DNA of 29,218 bases from Desulfobulbus_C sp964551175 (GCA_964551175.1 CAZKBZ010000030.1:1-29218); one strand, 5' to 3'; counted from the stretch's first letter, positions 1 through 7,970 are shown. Notes: generated by a model from the letters alone, not told the origin. Numbers and translations: made by a program.

Positions 1-184
1 CTCAAGGTCCAAAGGTTGAGCAACCTGGTTTTTCAACAGAGAACTGTCACAATGTTCAGGTACAGCTCAGATCAGCCCGCACATTTCATGAACACTTTGC
101 TCGCAAAGACATATTTCATTGAAATTGCATTGATTATTACGGATTTTCTCAACTGCTCTTGCTCGACAAAGTGTTCACCGGAGG

Positions 185-283
185 CAGGCCGATGAGGCCG
201 CATCTGCTTTGTCGCTTTCGGAGCATACATAAGCAACTATAGTCTGCTCCGACGCTCAGTGCATCTGCAGCCGCCTCGACCTG
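185..283. repeat. Long imperfect inverted repeat (possible interspersed element)
   Basis: The two halves fold on each other. The outer arms CAGGCCGA and TCGACCTG pair with one mismatch, and the inner arms CGGAGCA (219-225) and TGCTCCG (245-251) pair perfectly, with partly matching GC-rich blocks between them. It codes for nothing visible. The structure resembles small palindromic intergenic repeats; whether it recurs in the genome cannot be told from one copy. Confidence 0.45.
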
Positions 284-330
284 TGAAATATGCGGGTTAG
301 GAGAGGATGGAAAAAGGATGGAATGGAAAT

Positions 331-355
331 TGCCGGTATCATTACGATACCGGCA
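331..355 (-). terminator. Hairpin 3' of the thioredoxin-reductase-like gene
   Basis: TGCCGGTATC and GATACCGGCA form a perfect 10 bp stem with a 5-base loop, about 46 bases past the minus-strand stop codon. The run of T on the minus strand is poor next to the stem (AATTTCC, with a T-run some 15 bases further), so termination may be weak or not Rho-independent. Confidence 0.5.
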
Positions 356-401
356 GGAAAAAGAATCTTGCAGGTTTGTCGGCTATTCAGTCAAGGTCTT
401 G

Positions 402-1319
402 TCATTGTTTTTGTTTCTGCCTTCTGGCATATGCTGCCGCTTCCATACCGGCAACGCAGCCTTCACCTACTGCCTTGGCCATCTGGTAAGGAGGGCCGAC
501 AATGTCACCTGCTGCATAAACGCCGGGAATATTGGTTTCCTGTTTACGGTTGACATCAATGTGTTTGAAATGTTCCATATCAAGCTGGACCCCGATCTGG
601 GTGGCCAGTTCCAACGCTCCCTTGGAACCAAGTTCTATGAAAATGCCGTCAGCCTTAATCGTGTCACCGTTTTCAAGCAGGATTTCGCTGACTTCATTTT
701 CGCCGCTGATCTCTTTAACCCAGGTGCCGGCCAGGACTTCCACGTCGCTTTCCCGTAAACGTTTCAGCAGGCTGTCGGAACCTGCAAGCTCCCTTGTTAC
801 CAGGTACACCTTGTCCGCATAGCCAAGCAAGGTGAGGGCACCATCGATGGCGGCACTGCGGTTCCCTGTTACAATAACGGTTGCGCCACGGTAGAAGTTG
901 GCATCACAGTCGACGCAGTAGCTCACACCCCGGCCAGAGAATTCCTTTTCACCCGGCACGGAAAGTTTTTTCTTGGAAACACCCATGGAAAAGATCAGGG
1001 TCCGGGCTGTTACCTCTCTACCGTTTTCAAGTTCCAGTGCAAACAGTTCATCATTTCCCTGGGAAATTTTAAGCACATCTTCCGGAGATACCTCGGTTCC
1101 AAAGCGCTTAATCTGAGACATCCCGGCTTCGAGCAATTCTTTGCCGTCTGTTACTCCATCTATGCAGGCGTAGTTCTCTATATGAGCCGGATACAGGGCA
1201 CTGTTTTCAATACGACCCAACAGCAGGACCCTGGATTTTTTTCTGGAAGCATGGATGGCTGCCTGGATACCGGCAGGCCCTGCGCCGATAATTACAACAT
1301 CATAATTTTTATCTGACAT
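402..1319 (-). CDS. Thioredoxin-reductase-like FAD disulfide oxidoreductase
   Basis: A 305-residue flavoprotein of the thioredoxin reductase family, which passes electrons through FAD to a CxxC disulfide and on to thioredoxin or a similar partner in the cytoplasm. Visible features are the FAD-binding GAGPAG at residues 12-17, the redox-active pair CVDC at 135-138, and the C-terminal FAD motif AAGDIVGPP near 269-277. The ATG at 1319 is chosen over the longer frame (1382) because AAGGAG sits about 8 bases upstream of it. The second nucleotide-binding region (GNRSAAIDGA, near 152-161) is followed by TRELAGS where NADPH-type enzymes have HRRxxxR. The electron donor may therefore not be NADPH; this is inference. 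No thioredoxin gene is adjacent. It is transcribed divergently from the tol cluster. Confidence 0.88.
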   Translation of the reverse strand: MSDKNYDVVIIGAGPAGIQAAIHASRKKSRVLLLGRIENSALYPAHIENYACIDGVTDGKELLEAGMSQIKRFGTEVSPEDVLKISQGNDELFALELENGREVTARTLIFSMGVSKKKLSVPGEKEFSGRGVSYCVDCDANFYRGATVIVTGNRSAAIDGALTLLGYADKVYLVTRELAGSDSLLKRLRESDVEVLAGTWVKEISGENEVSEILLENGDTIKADGIFIELGSKGALELATQIGVQLDMEHFKHIDVNRKQETNIPGVYAAGDIVGPPYQMAKAVGEGCVAGMEAAAYARRQKQKQ

Positions 1320-1561
1320 CTGTACATCTCCTTGTTTTCTTGTCCAGTGTCCCTCTTGAACGTATGGTTTTCGGAAGGCCACTGTCTATATTAAAATATG
1401 AATAAAAGCGTCCGTCTTGGAAAACGATATTCTTTCGATTGCCTGCATCGGTAATTTATGTACACTATCCTAAGTTCAAGGTCGACAAAATTTTGAGAAT
1501 CAATTATGCTATCAGTTTGTTATGTTTACATTCTTCCTGTCTCGTTTAACCGGTTGGATTG

Positions 1562-1795
1562 ATGACGAAAAAAGATGGTGTTGATGGCTGCTCAGCTCTC
1601 TCCGGCTCAGCAGGAGACGTCTTTGCTGAAATGCAGCTGCGGTGCCTTTTCTGTGGAGCACCAGCCCGGCTGGAAGGACGTTGAAGCAATGCCGGGGTCG
1701 TCTGCACGGAGTGTGGACAGGAGTTGCCGGCATCGGCCTATGAAGACCAGATCGATGCCTGGAAAGATACGGTAATCCGTCAGGTTTCCTCCTGA
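1562..1795 (+). CDS. Small zinc-ribbon protein interrupted by one in-frame TGA (selenoprotein candidate or nonsense pseudogene)
   Basis: Read from ATG 1562 in a single frame, 77 codons end at TGA 1793-1795, with one internal TGA at codon 41 (1682-1684). Both sides of it make sense as one protein: CLFC at residues 28-31 before it and CTEC at 48-51 after it form a classic four-cysteine zinc ribbon, followed by a helical tail (SAYEDQIDAWKDTVIRQ). It ends 29 bases before tolQ and is probably co-transcribed with it. The TGA could encode selenocysteine, since a hairpin with a G-rich tip follows; it could also be a mutated Trp, Arg or Cys codon, or a sequence error. The residue is not in a CxxU setting, which argues against a redox role. 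ATG 1631 is an alternative start. I do not recognise a named family. Confidence 0.5.
1700..1718 (+). promoter_or_regulatory. SECIS-like hairpin downstream of the in-frame TGA
   Basis: GTCTGCAC and GTGTGGAC pair over 8 bp (two G-U pairs) around the triloop GGA. The loop lies 24-26 bases after the TGA at 1682-1684. As I recall, bacterial SECIS elements sit inside the reading frame with an apical loop beginning in G roughly 16-37 bases after the UGA, so spacing and loop fit. A hairpin this small can arise by chance. Confidence 0.3.
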
Positions 1796-1824
1796 GAATA
1801 TATTTTTGTTAAGGATTTGAATTC

Positions 1825-2517
1825 GTGAGTTTTTCTTTTTTTGGTATGATGGCTGGCGCCGGCCTAATGGTCAAGCTTGTCATGATTACCCTTTTAATCT
1901 TTTCTGTGGTTTCATGGTGGATCATTATCATGAAACAGATTCTGTTTAAACGGGCCCGTAACGCCTCCGAGGAGTTTCTCATCCGGTTCTGGGAGAGTAA
2001 AACCTTAAATGATGCCTATCAATCGGCCAAGGAATATACCCTCAGCCCGGAGGCGGCAGTTTTTGTATCCGGGTTTAACGAGTTGCGCAAGATCAGTGCT
2101 GCTCGCAGCAACGAGGCAATTCCGGAAAACCTGCAGATGCAGCTTGCCACCATGGAAAATCTGAAACGGGCTGTTCGAAAGGCCCAGATCATTGAGTCTG
2201 ACCGGTTGCAGCGATCTCTTGCTTTTCTGGCAACCACCGGCAGTGCAACCCCGTTTATCGGTCTGTTTGGTACGGTGTGGGGGATTTTAACCTCATTCCA
2301 GGAGATTGGAATCCGCGGTTCGGCTTCACTGGCCGTAGTTGCACCGGGTATTTCGGAAGCTCTGGTGGCCACGGCTGCAGGGTTGGCGGTTGCAATTCCT
2401 GCGGTTGTTTTTTACAATTTTTTTTCCAATAAGCTTGTCGTGTTTGAATCAGACATTGACAACTTTTCCTCTGATTTTCTGAACCTGATTGAGCGTGATA
2501 TTCTTTCCAGAGGATAA
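1825..2517 (+). CDS. tolQ: TolQ, proton channel subunit of the Tol-Pal system
   Basis: A 230-residue inner-membrane protein of the TolQ/ExbB/MotA family. With TolR it forms the channel that uses the proton motive force to energise TolA during outer-membrane constriction at division. Membrane segments are visible near residues 12-37, 132-155 and 176-200. The conserved stretch around TGSATPFIGLFGTVWGI (138-154) is the family signature. The start is GTG, with AAGGA 9 bases upstream. It is the first gene of tolQ-tolR-tolA-tolB and follows the zinc-ribbon frame by 29 bases. ExbB is the alternative name, but tolA and tolB downstream settle it as TolQ. Confidence 0.93.
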   Translation: MSFSFFGMMAGAGLMVKLVMITLLIFSVVSWWIIIMKQILFKRARNASEEFLIRFWESKTLNDAYQSAKEYTLSPEAAVFVSGFNELRKISAARSNEAIPENLQMQLATMENLKRAVRKAQIIESDRLQRSLAFLATTGSATPFIGLFGTVWGILTSFQEIGIRGSASLAVVAPGISEALVATAAGLAVAIPAVVFYNFFSNKLVVFESDIDNFSSDFLNLIERDILSRG

Positions 2518-2626
2518 CCGGTGGAAGCAGTGGTTGTTATGAACGCAGCGGCCAGTGATAATGGAAAAATAAACAGTTGATTTTTTACTTTAACCTTCTA
2601 CCTTAAACCTATTATCTTTTTAATTT

Positions 2627-3049
2627 ATGGGCCCAACAGGTGGCAGAGGCCGGCGAGGCCTGGTAGCTGATATTAACGTGACTCCGCTTGTCGATGTCAT
2701 GCTGGTGCTGTTGATTATTTTCATGGTCACCGCACCCATGATGACCCAGGGGCTGGAGGTAAACCTGCCCGAAACCACTGCCAGGTCCCTGCGCCAGCAG
2801 GAGGAGCCGCTGATGGTTTCAATAGATAAGCAGGGAATAATCTATCTTGGTAAGGTTCCTGTGGCATTGTCGCTTTTGCGCCAGCAGCTGGGCGGCGTTT
2901 CTGAAGAAAAGAAAAAAGAACCCATCTATCTTCGGGCTGACAAGGAAGTTCCATATGGTATGGTCATAAAAACAATGGCCGAAATCAAACGGGCTGGTTT
3001 TGACAAGCTGGGTATGATTACCCGACCTGAAGAAAAGGAAAGAAAATAG
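2627..3049 (+). CDS. tolR: TolR, TolQ partner of the Tol-Pal motor
   Basis: A 140-residue TolR/ExbD-family protein: short cytoplasmic tail, one membrane helix (about residues 18-38) and a periplasmic domain. The signature DINVTPLVDVMLVLLIIF (15-32) includes Asp23 in the helix, the residue known to carry protons in this family. The start is fixed, since a stop codon (TAA 2621-2623) lies just upstream of ATG 2627. There is no clear ribosome binding site. The 109-base gap after tolQ is unusually long for this pair and AT-rich. Confidence 0.93.
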   Translation: MGPTGGRGRRGLVADINVTPLVDVMLVLLIIFMVTAPMMTQGLEVNLPETTARSLRQQEEPLMVSIDKQGIIYLGKVPVALSLLRQQLGGVSEEKKKEPIYLRADKEVPYGMVIKTMAEIKRAGFDKLGMITRPEEKERK

Positions 3050-3072
3050 TAATCAGAGGTGTACAGAGCAAG

Positions 3073-4029
3073 TTGGACGGAATACATTTTGACGACAGGG
3101 ATTTTTTCCAGGAACAGCAGCAAGGGGACCGGTGCTGGAAGTGGCCTCTGAACCTGGCTGTTGCCCTTCATGTTGTCGTGTTTGCTTCCTCTGCCTTTTT
3201 ACCGGATTTGCTTGAACGCAGGCCCTTGCTGGATGATATTGTGACAGTGGACCTGGTTTCCATGCCGGAGCCGACTGTAGCCCCACCGCCTGCGGCAAAA
3301 ACGGTGCCTGAACCGGTCCAGCCGAAGACACCGGCACAGGCTCCTGAAGCTGAGCCGGAGCCTGAAGCTGCAGAGGTTTCAGTGGCGCCGGAACCTGTTG
3401 TTACTCCTGAGCCTGCTGCACCTGCAAAGCCGATTTCGTTAAAGCCTCTGAAGCGAAAAATAAAAAAGGCAAAGGATACCCGGCTTGCCGAGGAAAAGGA
3501 ACGTGAGCAGCGGGCAAGGGCTCTTCGGCAGGAAGCACTGGACCGGAAAAAAGCGGAACAGGCAAGAATTCGGGCGGAAAAGGTACGACGGCAGAAAGCG
3601 ATAGCCGAAGCAAGACGAATTCAACAGGAAGCTGATCGGGCTGCTGCCAGAGCCAGGCAGGAACTGGCCTCCATGATTCGCGAAAGCGGGACGGTCTCTG
3701 CAACAGGAACGTCAACGGGCCGAAAGGTACAGTCGGTTATCCTCAAACAGTACCTGTCTTCACTCTATGATAAGGTGCACCGTTACTGGGTCCTGCCTGA
3801 GATGCGAACGTGGGAGTCAGGCCTGGAGACAATTGTCGTGCTGACTATTCGCAGGGATGGTTCTATTTCTGATATGCAGTTTGAGAGAAAATCAAGGGAT
3901 CCTTTTTTTGATCAGTTTGTCATGAAAACCCTGCAATCTGCTGCACCCATGCCGCGTTTTCCTGCGCTGATGACTCAGGCTACCATAGAAGTCGGCCTGC
4001 GATTCAAACCCGGCGAATTGAAAATGTAG
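3073..4029 (+). CDS. tolA: TolA-like envelope-spanning protein with TonB-type C-terminal domain
   Basis: A 318-residue protein that links the TolQR motor to the outer membrane. It has one N-terminal membrane helix (about 24-44), a Pro/Ala/Glu-rich stretch (about 62-115), a long charged helix rich in Arg, Glu, Ala and Lys (about 120-205), and a C-terminal TonB/TolA fold (about 222-318) with YWVLPE and a closing VGLRFKPGE. The frame begins at TTG 3073, 23 bases after tolR; no ATG or GTG is available upstream in frame, and the ribosome site (AGAGG) is a little far. TonB is the alternative, but the position between tolR and tolB favours TolA. Confidence 0.87.
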   Translation: MDGIHFDDRDFFQEQQQGDRCWKWPLNLAVALHVVVFASSAFLPDLLERRPLLDDIVTVDLVSMPEPTVAPPPAAKTVPEPVQPKTPAQAPEAEPEPEAAEVSVAPEPVVTPEPAAPAKPISLKPLKRKIKKAKDTRLAEEKEREQRARALRQEALDRKKAEQARIRAEKVRRQKAIAEARRIQQEADRAAARARQELASMIRESGTVSATGTSTGRKVQSVILKQYLSSLYDKVHRYWVLPEMRTWESGLETIVVLTIRRDGSISDMQFERKSRDPFFDQFVMKTLQSAAPMPRFPALMTQATIEVGLRFKPGELKM

Positions 4030-4069
4030 TGGAAAAAATAAATTAATATTACAAATTGAAATATACTTG

Positions 4070-5371
4070 ATGAACAGATTACTTATCACCCTTCGTCTCA
4101 GCGCTGTCCTGGTTGCTGCTGCAGTTATTGTCCTGTTACCTGTTTCCCATGCTGCAGCTGAGCGTATCTATCTTGATATCGCCGCCTCAGATGTGCGCAA
4201 GATTGTTGTTGCCGTGCCCTCCTTTGCTGACGGATCCGGCAACCTGAACAGCCGGGACGGAAAAGATATTGCAGCAATGGTTGCCAGGGGACTTCAGTTT
4301 CACGGTTTTATCCAGATTGTTGATCCGGCAGGTTATGGAATGAATCGTGATATTGACTGGAATGCACTCGGCGCAGACTATGTAGTGATGGGTAAGTTTT
4401 CGGTCAGTGGCGACAGGATGGTTCTTGAAGGCCGTCTGCTTGATGTCTCCCAGGACAAATTACTTGCCGGCAGACGATACAAAGGTGCTGTCAGCCGGCG
4501 TGACGATATGGCCCTGCGCCTGGTAGATGCCCTGGTAAAGGAATTTACCGGTGAACCCGGGATCAGCAGGACGTCCATTGCTTTTGTTTCCGATGCCACC
4601 GGCCGCAAAGAGGTATATATTACAGATGTGCTTGGAAACAAAGTCCGGCAGATTACCCGTCATAACCACCTCTGTGTATCCCCGCGTTTTACCATTGACG
4701 GTCGTTCACTTGCCTACTCTTCCTATCACCGTGGCAACCAGAATCTGTACATTACAGAGCTCAACCAGTCCAAGGTAACCAGGGCTCTTTCCAGACGAAA
4801 GGGGATGAATCTCGCCCCGGCCTTTTCTCCGGACGGTAGAACCATGGTGGTGACCCTGAGCAAGGACGGCACGCCTGATCTTTACCTCATGGATTTCAAG
4901 GGGAAGATTCTTGAGCGGCTGACAAAGAATTCAGGTATTAATGTATCAGCTTCCTTTTCGCCGGACGGCAAATCAATCGCCTTTGTCTCTGACCGCAGCG
5001 GCAGGCCTCAGGTCTATATCATGGATATGCAGTCAAGACAGGTCCGTCGTCTCACCTTTCAGGGTCAGGAAAATGCCGAACCTTCGTGGTCACCCAAGGG
5101 AGACCTGATCGTCTATACCGGCCTTGACGGAGGCAATTACCAGATTTATACGATTCCTGTAAACGGTGGTGTGCCAACCCAGGTGAGTTCGGGCTGGGGT
5201 GATTTTGAATCGCCCACCTGGTCCCCGGACGGCAAACAGATTGCTTTTTCCAGGAAACGTAATGGGCATCAGGAAATATGTGCGGTTTTTGCAAACGGCA
5301 AAGGGCTGCGCACGCTTTTTAACTTGCAGGGAAACCAGTCATATCCTCGGTGGTCTCCCAATCCCAACTAA
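4070..5371 (+). CDS. tolB: TolB, periplasmic beta-propeller of the Tol-Pal system
   Basis: A periplasmic protein of 433 residues that binds Pal and TolA during the Tol cycle. It has a signal peptide (hydrophobic to about residue 25, cleavage near SHAAA-ERIY), an N-terminal alpha/beta domain (about 30-165) and a six-bladed propeller made of repeated WSPDG-type motifs: FTIDGRSLAYSS, FSPDGRTMVV, FSPDGKSIAFVSD, WSPKGDLIVYT, WSPDGKQIAFS and a final RWSPN. ATG 4070 is preferred over the adjacent TTG 4067. The gene directly downstream should be pal, but a repeat starts 2 bases after the stop codon. Confidence 0.93.
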   Translation: MNRLLITLRLSAVLVAAAVIVLLPVSHAAAERIYLDIAASDVRKIVVAVPSFADGSGNLNSRDGKDIAAMVARGLQFHGFIQIVDPAGYGMNRDIDWNALGADYVVMGKFSVSGDRMVLEGRLLDVSQDKLLAGRRYKGAVSRRDDMALRLVDALVKEFTGEPGISRTSIAFVSDATGRKEVYITDVLGNKVRQITRHNHLCVSPRFTIDGRSLAYSSYHRGNQNLYITELNQSKVTRALSRRKGMNLAPAFSPDGRTMVVTLSKDGTPDLYLMDFKGKILERLTKNSGINVSASFSPDGKSIAFVSDRSGRPQVYIMDMQSRQVRRLTFQGQENAEPSWSPKGDLIVYTGLDGGNYQIYTIPVNGGVPTQVSSGWGDFESPTWSPDGKQIAFSRKRNGHQEICAVFANGKGLRTLFNLQGNQSYPRWSPNPN

Positions 5372-5372
5372 T

Positions 5373-5513
5373 GGGCACCTTGAAAAATTAGATATCTTGT
5401 TCGAGTTCAAGGAACAGCGAAAAATAAAAGCGCAGCATATTAGGCATATGTGAGCATTTTATTTTCCGCTGTGACACAGAAATCGGGCAAGATAGCAATT
5501 TTGCAAGGTGACC
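5373..5513. repeat. MITE-like intergenic repeat, copy A (141 bp)
   Basis: It begins two bases after the tolB stop with GGGCACCTTG and ends with GCAAGGTGACC, so the ends are inverted. The inside holds a second long inverted pair (ACAGCG...ATAT against ATAT...CGCTGT) that would form a stem-loop around TTAGGC. It is nearly identical to 12753-12909 except for a missing stretch of about 16-18 bases near the left end. It has no coding capacity, so any movement would need an enzyme supplied in trans. Confidence 0.85.
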
Positions 5514-5568
5514 TAATGTATTTGAAACGCCATGTATTATATCCAGTGATTATTAAAGAGGAATGGAG

Positions 5569-6606
5569 ATGAAAGGATTGAGAAATCTCGTTGTTGCGGG
5601 TTGTTCCGTTCTCCTGCTGAGCCAGTGTGCTACTCAGGATGATTTACGGAAATTAAATTACCAGATCCGGACGGTTAACCAGAAGGTTGAAGAGGTGAAG
5701 GCCACTACGACCAACCAGGTACAGAAAGGTCAGGCGAGTTCTGTGAACAGGCTGGATGCAATGGCAACCGAAACCCGGCAGTTGCGTGCACTTGTTGAAG
5801 AGAGTGACCAGAAGTCAGGTTTGCTTCGTGAGCAGACAAAACAGGACCTTGCTGCTCTTTCAAGCTCTGTGGAGCAGATGCGTATGGAAAATGAACAACG
5901 TATCAAGGCCCTTGAAGTGAGAATGGATCAGATAGCCTCCAGTCTGGATCGGGTGCAGAAAGCCAGAGTGGAGGCTGCAGAGCAGCGGGCCCGGGAAGCG
6001 GCGAGAAGGGCGGAAGAGGCCAGGAGAAAAACCGTAGTTGCCGCTACTGCATCGAGTTCCGGCCTTGTAACATTGAAGCCTGCATCTAAAAAAGTGCGCA
6101 TTGGCAGTGGAACCGTTGTTAATGCGGCTCAAAGTACTCATTCGGCAGCTGCGGCTCCGGCTCAGTCAGCAGAGAAACCAGCTGCGGAAAAACAGGTTGT
6201 TGCTGCTGCTCCAGCTGCACCAGCTGCCGAACCCGCAGCAGGTGGGGATCTGTTCAGCCAGGGTATGGCCAGGTTCAAGGCCGGAAAGTATAAAGAGGCC
6301 AATAAAATTTTTGAGCAGGTCCTTGCCGGAAATCCACAGGGAGCAAAAGCTGCCCAGACCCTGTTTTACATGGGCGAGTGTCTGTTTAATCAGGGTGAAT
6401 ATGACCTGGCAATTCTGGATTATCAGAAGGTGATCTCCAACCATCCCAAGGATCCGCATACACCGGCTGCACTGTTGAAGCAGGGGATGTCCTTTGAAAA
6501 GTTGACGGATCATGAAACAGCCAAGATTATTTATAAGAAATTGATTGCCGATCACGCAAACACCAGTGAAGCGGGACTGGCAGAGAAACGACTGGAGAAA
6601 CTGTAG
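5569..6606 (+). CDS. cpoB: CpoB/YbgF-like Tol-Pal-associated lipoprotein
   Basis: A 345-residue envelope protein of the YbgF/CpoB family, which coordinates Tol action with peptidoglycan synthesis at division. A lipoprotein signal ends at Cys20 (LLSQC). A coiled coil follows (about 25-150) with many Gln/Glu/Arg residues, then an Ala/Pro-rich linker (about 185-225), then TPR repeats to the end (FSQGMARFKAGKYKEANKIF onward). The nearby ATG 5563 gives two extra residues; AAAGAGGA (5555-5562) would touch it but lies 6 bases before ATG 5569, which decides the start. It follows tolB after the repeat and sits 9 bases before the methyltransferase gene. Confidence 0.87.
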   Translation: MKGLRNLVVAGCSVLLLSQCATQDDLRKLNYQIRTVNQKVEEVKATTTNQVQKGQASSVNRLDAMATETRQLRALVEESDQKSGLLREQTKQDLAALSSSVEQMRMENEQRIKALEVRMDQIASSLDRVQKARVEAAEQRAREAARRAEEARRKTVVAATASSSGLVTLKPASKKVRIGSGTVVNAAQSTHSAAAAPAQSAEKPAAEKQVVAAAPAAPAAEPAAGGDLFSQGMARFKAGKYKEANKIFEQVLAGNPQGAKAAQTLFYMGECLFNQGEYDLAILDYQKVISNHPKDPHTPAALLKQGMSFEKLTDHETAKIIYKKLIADHANTSEAGLAEKRLEKL

Positions 6607-6615
6607 AGTCTGCGG

Positions 6616-7347
6616 GTGGCCGGAAAAAAACGGCTGGATGATTTGCTGGTAGAACTCGGGTTGGCTGCTGATACACTGCAGGCAAGGGCATTCATCGGTG
6701 CGGGCCTGGTGCAGGTTGATACCAGGTCGGACTATAAGGCGGGCAGCCTGGTTCCGGTCCGCAGCAGGATAATCGTAAAGCGGAAATCCCGTTTTGTCAG
6801 CCGTGGAGGTGAAAAGCTGGCAGGTGGGCTGACAGAACTGGCAGTTGATCCGCGTGGCTGGATATGCGCGGACATCGGCTGCTCCACAGGCGGCTTTACT
6901 GATTGTCTGTTGCAGCATGGCGCCTGCCGGGTCTATAGTGTGGATGTCGGTTATGGATTGCTGGACTGGAAACTGCGCCGGGATAAACGGGTTGTCGTGC
7001 TGGAGCGGACCAATGCCCGTTACCTGAGTAGAGAGCAGATCCCGGAACCTCTTGATCTGGCAGTTATTGATGCTTCTTTTATCTCTCTTGAGCAGTTGCT
7101 CAGCCCCCTGTTGCCGTTGTTTGGTAAACAGGTTCGCATCATGGCCCTGGTAAAACCGCAGTTTGAACTGCCCAGGGAAAAAGTAGGACAGGGTGGAATC
7201 GTCAGGGAACATATCCTGCATAAAGAGGCCATGACCATGGTTGAAGGGTTTGCTGAAGAAGCAGGGCTTGTCTGCAGGGGAGGGGTTGCCTCGCCTGTCC
7301 GGGGAGCAAAGGGAAACCAGGAGTTTTTATTATATTTTACGTCCTGA
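6616..7347 (+). CDS. TlyA/hemolysin A family rRNA methyltransferase
   Basis: A 243-residue protein with an N-terminal S4 RNA-binding domain (about 1-60) and an FtsJ-like Rossmann methyltransferase domain. In characterised relatives it 2'-O-methylates cytidines of 16S and/or 23S rRNA using S-adenosylmethionine. Visible motifs are VSRGGEKL (61-68), the SAM-binding DIGCSTGGFTD (86-96), Asp152 in VIDASF, Lys180 and Glu184 in LVKPQFE, and GGIVRE (193-198). The start is GTG, 9 bases after the cpoB stop, so it is probably part of the same transcript. The older name 'hemolysin' is likely misleading. Confidence 0.9.
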   Translation: MAGKKRLDDLLVELGLAADTLQARAFIGAGLVQVDTRSDYKAGSLVPVRSRIIVKRKSRFVSRGGEKLAGGLTELAVDPRGWICADIGCSTGGFTDCLLQHGACRVYSVDVGYGLLDWKLRRDKRVVVLERTNARYLSREQIPEPLDLAVIDASFISLEQLLSPLLPLFGKQVRIMALVKPQFELPREKVGQGGIVREHILHKEAMTMVEGFAEEAGLVCRGGVASPVRGAKGNQEFLLYFTS

Positions 7348-7384
7348 TGGGGAACAAGGAATAAGTTTGAACAAGGAGAATGTA

Positions 7385-7843
7385 ATGAAAGATCGTACTC
7401 TGAAACAGAGTGTGAGAATTGGAGTGCTGGCCGCAGCTTTAGTCAGTGCATTGACCGTTTCCGCTGTGGCGGCCGAGTATGTTTCCGTTATTAAAGACGG
7501 GGTAAACCTCCGTTCAGGTCCGGAAACCAAGTATGAGGTATTGTTTCAGCTGCCGGCCGGCTACCCGCTGAAGGTTCTGGCCCATGAGGGGAAATGGCTC
7601 AAAGTCAGTGATTATGAAAATGACAAGGGATGGATTTTTTCCAGCCTGGTTTCCAAGACTCCATATGTGATTGTCAAGGTCAAAGAGGGCAATGTCCGTT
7701 CCGGCCCCGGCACCAAGTATGACAAGGTGGGCAAAGTGGTTCGTGACGTGATTCTGAAGAGGACCGAGCGAAAAGGTGACTGGGTAAAGATCTCCCATCC
7801 TAGGCTTACCGGCTGGATCCACAAAACCCTTGTCTGGCCCTGA
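7385..7843 (+). CDS. Secreted protein with two bacterial SH3 domains
   Basis: A 152-residue protein with a signal peptide (residues 1-30, cleavage after SAVAA) and two SH3b domains: about 31-90 (DGVNLRSGPETKYEV, then KGWIFSSLV) and about 94-152 (EGNVRSGPGTKYDKV, then TGWIHKTLV). Such domains usually bind peptidoglycan or periplasmic partners. ATG 7385 is chosen because AAGGAG lies 6 bases upstream and it gives a clean signal peptide; the longer frame would start inside the methyltransferase gene. It is the last gene before a strong terminator. Confidence 0.85.
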   Translation: MKDRTLKQSVRIGVLAAALVSALTVSAVAAEYVSVIKDGVNLRSGPETKYEVLFQLPAGYPLKVLAHEGKWLKVSDYENDKGWIFSSLVSKTPYVIVKVKEGNVRSGPGTKYDKVGKVVRDVILKRTERKGDWVKISHPRLTGWIHKTLVWP

Positions 7844-7882
7844 AACCAACAACTATAAGGCACTCATAAGACAAAACATAAT

Positions 7883-7928
7883 GGGCTGAATTTTACAGGT
7901 GTGGTTACCTGATGTTCAGCCCTTTTTT
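7883..7928 (+). terminator. Rho-independent terminator after the SH3 protein gene
   Basis: GGGCTGAA (7883-7890) and TTCAGCCC (7915-7922) form the stem, with a second small stem inside (CAGGT and ACCTG), followed directly by six T (7923-7928). It ends the plus-strand transcript about 40 bases after the stop codon. Confidence 0.88.
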
Positions 7929-7970
7929 CTGTCTGCGACTACCGGTTCACAGCCCCCTGATCCGTAATAC

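Larger units (their letters stand above)
1..401. other. Noncoding leader of the window with structured DNA
   Basis: I see no credible gene in this stretch; the short plus-strand frames here are shadows of the minus-strand reductase that follows. It holds an AT-rich part (about 90-160), a long imperfect hairpin (185-283) and a perfect 10 bp hairpin (331-355) just beyond the stop codon of the reductase. The sequence may continue an interspersed repeat whose left edge lies outside the window. Confidence 0.5.

Noticed and set aside
2518..2626. Promoter or small gene between tolQ and tolR
   Set aside because: AT-rich, but no -35/-10 pair with acceptable spacing; the only frame is 13 codons.
6166..7221. 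351-codon minus-strand open frame
   Set aside because: Lies antisense to cpoB and the TlyA-family gene, both with clear motifs; its Cys/His/Gln-rich composition is a shadow.
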